Shown here one piece after another: positions 58,441 through 64,000 of a stretch of DNA of 64,000 bases; the first letter of the stretch is position 1; each line of letters opens with the position of its first letter. The notes below the pieces were generated by a model, which ran no database searches, was not told the DNA's origin, and saw only the letters and a list, made by a program, of their open reading frames with translations. This stretch comes from Stereocaulon alpinum (Eukaryota; Ascomycota; Lecanoromycetes; Lecanorales; Stereocaulaceae), in contig JAEUBA010000001.1 in the NCBI GenBank assembly GCA_018257865.1, positions 496,001 to 560,000 of the forward strand, in the 5' to 3' direction. Position numbers and translations under genes: made by a program.

Positions 58441-60651
58441 ATGACGTCTTCTATACATGAAATTTTTTCCACCAAGTCCCCTCATTCCAGCTTCCATTCA
58501 GACAAGTCCGTAGATCAGGCAACCTCGGTCCATAATGATGTGTCAGAAATTGAAATTGGAGCCCTTGAGAAGGAGACGGTACCAGAGATATTGCCCGCAG
58601 TCACGAGGCCTACTTCTACCCGCAATGCAGCATCGTTCGCAAGCACTGGCACCCGCAACCCAGAGTTCGAAATTGACTGGGATGATGACAATGATCAAAT
58701 GAACCCAAGAAATTGGCCTGTCTGGTACAAAGGGTTGACTATCGGGTTCGTCTCATGGAGTACGTGGTGTGTCGTTGTCTATTCGACATCCTATACCACT
58801 GGCTTGGCGGAAATGCAAGCGGACTTCCACATAGCTTCTGAACCAGTCGTGACGCTGGGCGTCACAGCATACCGTAGGCGGCCAGGCAACGTCCCCACTA
58901 AATAGCTCTAAGGCTGATGTCATCTCCAGTCATTGGTCTCGCTGTTGGCTCCATGATCCTTGCGCCTGTCTCTGAGATGTATGGCCGGCGGCCAGTCTAC
59001 ATTGTTAGCATGTTTCTATTCGTGATATTGATCATCCCATGCGGGCTTGCGACGTCGTTAGCAGAGGTAGTAGTCGTACGTTTCTTCGGGGCTATAGCCG
59101 GAAGTGCCATGATTGCCAACTCGCCTGGTACGCTGAGTGATATCACAACAGACGAGTACCGTGCGTTAGCTTTCTCTATCTGGTCAATAGGTCCGTTGAA
59201 TGGACCAACCTTTGGGCCGATCATTGGAGGATTCTCGACACAGTAAGTAGCTGCATCGAAGCTTCGTCCCCTGCCACAAACTTACTGACCATCGTTCAGA
59301 TATCTTGGCTGGAGATGGACCAACTGGATAGTCATGATGATATCTGGAGTAGCATTTGGTTTCATGTGTATATTGAAAGAGACCTACGCTCCAGCTTTAC
59401 TGAAAAAGAAAGCGAAGCTTCGCCGGAAAGAGCAGGATGATGAACGATATTGGTCGCGATATGATGACAAGAAGGTCCACTTCCTGGCCCTTCTGAAAGT
59501 CAATCTTAGCAGACCTTTCATCATGATAGCCACCGAACCGATTTGGTATGCTTCACAATCCAATGATATGCTTCAACATCCTGATAGTGAGTGATGACAG
59601 CATTTTCTGGGATATCTATATTGCCATCATTTACGGCATCCTCTATCTGGAATTTGTTGCCTATCCCATCGTCTTCACTGGCATTCGAGGCTGGTCCGCT
59701 GGGATCTCTGGGCTCGCATTCACTGGCATGGCTGTGGGCTGTTTCGCGATCATCGGAAGTGAGCCCTTGATTCGCCGCATGATCAACGCCCACAAGAAGG
59801 ACCCTGAGACAGGAAAGGTACCGCCTGAAGCGTACGTAAATTCTGGAGTTTGCTTTTTGATCGCCATTCTTCAAGCCATAAGGCGATTTGCGGCTGACGT
59901 TAAGAATCTCCGTAGTATGGTTAGCATCATCTGCATTGCGGCGGCGCTTGCTCCTATCGGGGAACTTTGGTTCGCGGTATGCTTCCATTCTTATTTACTG
60001 TTTCCCTCCCCCGATCCAGCTTGGGCCACAAGACGGGTATCGAAAGCCAACGGTCTATCTCGGCGGCCGTGACGTGTACTAGATTTCGGACTTCCCTTAA
60101 AAAGGAGAGGCTGATTCCAAATTCATGTAGTGGACATGCGTGCCACCTGTACACTGGATATGGCCTATCTTGGCAGGTATACCGTTCGGGGCAGGAAACA
60201 CAGCTGTCTTCATATATGCTTCGAATTATCTTGCACAGAGCTATGGCAGTGAGTACCATTCCTGTTACCATAGATCACCCCTATCGTCTGATAAACATAC
60301 CTATCGGCTAATTCACCCACAGTCTACGCAGCCTCAGCAATGGCAGGCAACGCCGTCATTCGCTCCCTCCTCGGCGGTACACTCCCACTTGCAGGCCCAG
60401 CAATGTATGCAGCCCTGAACCCGCATTGGGCGGGAACTTTACTGGGCCTCATTCAAGTTTCCATAATTCCTATACCAGTCCTTTTCTGGAAACACGGGCA
60501 CAAGATCAGGATGAAGAGTATCCTTATTCGCAGTATGCAAGAGGACAAGGAGAAATTGGAGAGTAAACGCAGGAGTGGTATCAGACTTGCGAAGAAGGAA
60601 AAGGAAGAGGAAGAGATCGTGAGGATACATTCAAGGACGGCTCAGCCTTGA
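58441..60651 (+). CDS. MFS transporter, DHA1 type
   Basis: Major-facilitator H+ antiporter of the drug/polyamine (DHA1) group, plasma membrane or vacuole. Seven exons: 58441-58873, 58930-59242, 59300-59545, 59601-59831, 59916-59976, 60131-60248 and 60323-60651; 576 residues, all GT-AG with matching phases. The N-terminus is cytosolic and acidic, ending in DDDNDQMNPRNWPVWYK, the usual DHA1 entry. TM1 is FVSWSTWCVVVYSTSY; motif A follows TM2 (LAPVSEMYGRRP); TM4-5 hold RFFGAIAGSAMIANSPGTLSD. The central loop (KKKAKLRRKEQDDERYWSRY) is basic, and the second half reads ICIFWDIYIAIIYGILY, FVAYPIVFTGIRGWSAG, LIRRMINAHKKDPETGKVPPE and GNTAVFIYASNYLAQSYG. Unspliced, it seems broken in four places; splicing explains all. 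Substrate is unknown and no biosynthetic cluster is adjacent. Confidence 0.9.
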
Positions 60652-61143
60652 GTCTTACTTGATAATGAGACTCTTGCTCACAATCGATGTGAACACTCCG
60701 TCTTTGATGATTGAAGACTATAGATTCAAAGCTGAAAGCCAGGCAAACCGTGTTCCTGGACAATAAATTCTCTTCGCATGTTCACACACGCAAGCCATCC
60801 CTCCAGCCCCTATAACCCCATCACCAAAGCCAATCCCAACGTCTACCCGCGTTCACTCCCCCAAATCCCAATCCCCAAAACCCCTACCAAGAACCCCCAA
60901 AAACCCGGGCTGAACCTACCCGGCGCTAACGCAATCAAAACCTGGGGTACGCACAACGACATCCCTGCACCCCGTACAATGACGTGCCGGAAAACAAGGA
61001 TCCACACCGCTAGCCGGAAACTCAAATACCCAAAGTCACTTGAAGCTTAGGTCCTCTCACTTCCGGCCATCAACAGTTGTTGTTTATCAATTCGATTGTT
61101 CAGGTTTATCCATCGCACATTGAATTGAGGAGTAGGTTAAGTG
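60652..61143. other. Intergenic, C-rich low complexity
   Basis: About 490 bp. From 60781 to 61020 the plus strand is C/A-rich, giving chance open frames on both strands (plus 60778-61050, minus 60843-61025 hydrophobic). I do not call a gene. Confidence 0.4.
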
Positions 61144-62885
61144 ATGGCAGGAAGACGCTCTTCAGCGCGTCAGGCGGCTCAGAAGGCTGGGTCGAATGTT
61201 GAGCAAGGTGGACAGAATGAGGCGTCAAGTGAGGTGAATGCTTCGCCTAGTAAGTCTACCTGAGAGCGCGAGTTTGAAACCGGCGCTGACTTTGCATGAC
61301 CTAGCAGCGGCGACCGGCTCGAAGGGTAAGTCTGCTCCGAGCAAAGCGTCAACGGGCGGTGCTGGTAGCAAGCGCAAAGCTTCTGGGGCCGCGGCTGGAG
61401 GAAAAGCGAAGAAGGGGAAGAAGGCTCAGGGGAAAGAGGAGAAGGCGCAGACTACCATTGAAGATACCATGCCTGTTGAAGCGAAGGATGGTGGGGAAAA
61501 AATTGTCGAGATGAAAGATCAGGGTGAGAGTGAGGTGAAGAAGGGTGAGGCGAGCAATGGTGGTGAGAAGACGGCGGTTGATGAGGTGATTGAGCGCGAG
61601 GCTGAGATTCGCGATCAAGAGCCCATGGGCGATGAGATGGTTGATGACGCGCCTGCTGAGAAGAAAGAAGTGACCTCCAATGGCGATGCCAAGGACTCGG
61701 CCAAGGGAGGTGAAGAGAAGAACGACACAACTCCCGCCGCGAAAATCGACGCCGCCACCAATGGCGAAGCCACCACCTCGTCATCAGCCAAAGAAGAAGA
61801 GCCGAAGAAGAACGGCTTCGACACCTTGATGGACGCCAGCGCCGGCAAAGAAGAAGATAAGAATATCACAGCCGAAGGCACAGGCTCTAAGGTCTCAGCC
61901 GCTGACAACGCCGTCGAAACCTCGTCTGAACGCGCCGAAGCCATGCCCTCTTCCATTCTCGAAAAAGGAGTCATCTACTTCTTCTTCCGCGGCCGCGTCG
62001 GCATCAATGAACCCAGCGATGTGAACGATATCGCGCGTAGCTACATCATCCTCCGTCCCGTGCCTCACGGCGCGAAGCTCGGCGAAGGACCAATTGGCGA
62101 TGAGAAGAACGTACGCATGTTGGCTTTGCCGAAGAAAGTCCTGCCAGTGAGTCCGAAAGACCGTTTCATGACGTTTGTGGAGAAGGCGAATGCGAGTTTG
62201 GAAGATGTGAAGCAGCAGCTTTCGAGCAGTGACTACTCGACAAAGACCACTGGGGTGAGGCACACGCCTGCTGCTGCACCAATTGGCGAAGGTGTATATG
62301 CTATCACCAAGACCGGCCGCGAGACACATCTTGCGTACATCCTCACTGTGCCTTCGGAGATCAATGAAGTCCAGAAAGCTGTCGGACTTCGTCAGCAGGG
62401 GAGTTATCTCACGAGCGCCAAGAATCCGAAGTCGGCTTCGCCTGCCAATGCTAGCTTGCCAAAAGGACCTGAGTATCCGCAAGAGTGTGTTTACCTAATG
62501 CATCGGCTCGTGATGATTTGCTAAAGTGTTTCATATGTAGGATCATCGATGAGTTCCATGGCCGCGGTTGGATGCCTCTTGAGCCCAAATTGCTCAATTA
62601 TGAGAACACGCAGTTCCTGATCACCGGGCATAAGGATCATGCGTTGGAGAAGGCTGCCCAGCCGCAGAATGGTGAAGATCAGAAGGCGGATAAGGAGACC
62701 CCGATGGAGGAGTTGGAGAAGTTGGAGCATGAGGATGAGATTCGCGTTGAGCATCTGAAAGGTGAGTAAAACACTATATCACATCAGTGCAGGATATGTG
62801 CTAAGGCTGTAAAGGCGATGATTCTGTGTTCATCGACTTGGGGATGAGTGCGAAGGAATACCCCAAGCTTCAGACCACTTGGTAG
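61144..62885 (+). CDS. Conserved fungal Lys/Glu-rich protein
   Basis: Four exons: 61144-61249, 61305-62484, 62541-62761 and 62815-62885; 525 residues. The first half is Ala/Lys/Glu-rich and disordered, with a nuclear-localisation-like patch (KRKASGAAAGGKAKKGKK). The conserved half starts at about residue 275: EKGVIYFFFRGRVGINEP, IARSYIILRPVPHGAKLG, RMLALPKKVLPVSPKDRFM, GEGVYAITKTGRETHLAYIL, SYLTSAKNPKSASPAN and FHGRGWMPLEPKLLNYENTQF, ending EYPKLQTTW. I recall proteins with this C-terminal block being named BTB domain transcription factor in fungal annotations. I see no BTB domain here, so that name should not be taken as function. The last exon is only 23 codons and is supported by the conserved ending. 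A nuclear location is inferred. Confidence 0.8.
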
Positions 62886-64000
62886 AGTGGTAAAGGGATG
62901 TACGCGGTGCGTATTTCCGGAGGAATATTTTTATGGTGGTAACGCATATCGATACAACAACGGAAAATGGTAGGGTAGGCAGGCTCGTATCGGATTCAAA
63001 GGAACAGTTTTTATTCTTGTACATATGGAGGAGTTAAAGTCATCGAACAGGGGATCGCTAAAACGCGACGGAAACCGTAGCAGAGATATTCTATTCTTTA
63101 GCAGAGATTGAAATAAAGATGATGGATTAGCAATACTACCTATGCATACCGTGACACCAAACTCGGTTCCTTTGGAATGTAAAGTTCCAAAAGCATTGCA
63201 ACCAAGACATCTTGAATTCAATTGGCGGGAACCTGTGCTCGAAGGGCAACGAACCTTAATTGGTTCGAAACAGTCACGGATGAAGCTCATACTCGCCTGG
63301 CGCGCCTTTGAGGGGTTTCCTGGTTGGAGTAGTTGAAGAGCCTCGTTGAAAGCGTACGTTCATGACCACATAGGACTATACAAGCGACAAATTGCTTTCT
63401 TCCTGATAGCTGCGCCAGGCTCTCGGATATGCTGTCCGTTGATCTTGACAGATGAACCCTGCACATTAGCCTCTAGAAGTGAACGAATGCAAAGCTGACT
63501 CTATTTCTGCGATAATAAATCCACTTCCGGCAAGTCTCAAAATGGATTCGGGTTCCCACGAAAAGGCTAGGCGCAAGTTGTATTTCGACAATTTGTTCTG
63601 CCTTGCCGAGTGCTCATTTTGGAGCAGTCCAACGTTGGATCAATAACTCCATATGTAATGACTCAGCATCTTTTAAATCTGCTTATTTCTTCAGGGATCA
63701 TTCTCAACTCCTGCCACATTGTCGGCGCCACAGCTGCTGCCGAATCATTACTGAATTCATCATCGAGCATAATCTGAGACACAAATATATAGTGAACACC
63801 GCTCCCTGTAGGAAATCCTCGTTGTTGATAAGGAAGATGCGCTCTTTGCCAATTGAGTGCCTGCCGGGATCATCTCCGTATAACACGACTTTCCTGGTGG
63901 TATACATGATTTGGTATGGAATTCATAAGCGGCGGCGGTGAGTGTTTACAGGAAGTGCTGTCACATGATCAAGCAGATTCAGTCGTATCATCAGAACCTG
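62886..64000. other. Window end, nothing recognised
   Basis: About 1.1 kb of sequence to the right edge. Open frames on both strands (plus 63142-63336, plus 63603-63941, minus 62931-63290) carry no motif. The start or end of a gene beyond the window cannot be excluded. Confidence 0.4.

Noticed and set aside
58441..60651. MFS gene as a multiply broken pseudogene
   Set aside because: All frame changes fall at GT-AG introns with consistent phase, giving a full-length 576-residue transporter.
53336..60651. HET gene, MFS transporter and spacer as a biosynthetic or resistance cluster
   Set aside because: No biosynthetic core enzyme, regulator or tailoring gene is present in the 2.4 kb between them or beside them.
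60843..61025. Hydrophobic minus-strand frame as a small membrane protein
   Set aside because: It arises from C-rich low-complexity sequence with no conserved pattern or upstream exon.
1..64000. tRNA, rRNA, CRISPR array, prophage or autonomous transposon genes
   Set aside because: Both strands were scanned by eye for tRNA arms, regular spaced repeats and transposase or reverse-transcriptase motifs, and none were seen. Short or degenerate cases could be missed without a search tool.

Overview
The window is nuclear DNA of a filamentous ascomycete (Pezizomycotina). The genes are single-copy eukaryotic housekeeping genes split by short GT-AG introns, mostly 49-85 nt. There is also a HET-domain gene and secreted Ser/Thr/Pro-rich proteins carrying a repeated GQ..T.....G.Y.I..Q.L..GG..VTVSGTP module. 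I infer Dothideomycetes or a close relative from these secreted families, not from a marker gene. No rRNA, tRNA, CRISPR array or plasmid element was seen. All gene models were built by hand by joining open frames at splice sites that keep frame and family alignment.

Left third (1-22 kb). This part is gene-poor and partly decayed. A broken minus-strand F-box-type gene lies at 10-1139. A frameshifted secreted repeat protein lies at 2.28-4.17 kb. Two small hypothetical genes follow, then a HAD hydrolase (6742-7976) and ALG13 (9819-10377). Mostly empty sequence leads to an OSH3-type oxysterol-binding protein (13953-16995). A small secreted protein (17355-18246) and a large GPI-anchored-looking Pro/Thr-rich protein with several repeat layers (19442-22122) complete the region.

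Central core (22.8-50.5 kb). This is a dense block of conserved genes: an IFRD-family protein, RTF1 (Paf1 complex), COQ7 (ubiquinone synthesis), SLY1 (ER-Golgi SM protein), a PNUTS-like phosphatase-targeting protein with a TFIIS-like domain, RVSF motif and C-terminal CCCH finger, a DUF218/YdcF-like protein, phospholipase D, MRM1 (mitochondrial rRNA 2'-O-methyltransferase), dihydroorotase (URA4 type) and a second CCCH-finger protein. COQ7 and SLY1 converge with 42 bp between stop codons. RTF1/COQ7 and PLD/MRM1 diverge from shared ~0.5 kb promoters.

Right part (51-64 kb). Here are mitochondrial ribosomal protein mS35 (RSM24), a HET-domain protein, a seven-exon DHA1-type MFS transporter, and a conserved fungal Lys/Glu-rich protein. 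About 2.4 kb of empty DNA separates HET from MFS. No biosynthetic cluster is evident.

Main things worth a second look: (i) repeated, abrupt switches from C-rich to G-rich on the same strand within a few hundred bases, inside at least six genes of either orientation; (ii) the PNUTS-like gene with its unusual 510-nt intron; (iii) a 162-bp element with 29-bp terminal inverted repeats whose mismatches are all transitions, upstream of dihydroorotase; (iv) a GC-AG intron of 3n length in dihydroorotase and a probable second GC-AG intron in the HET gene; (v) two genes whose apparent stop codon overlaps a splice donor. I found no convincing new multi-gene system.
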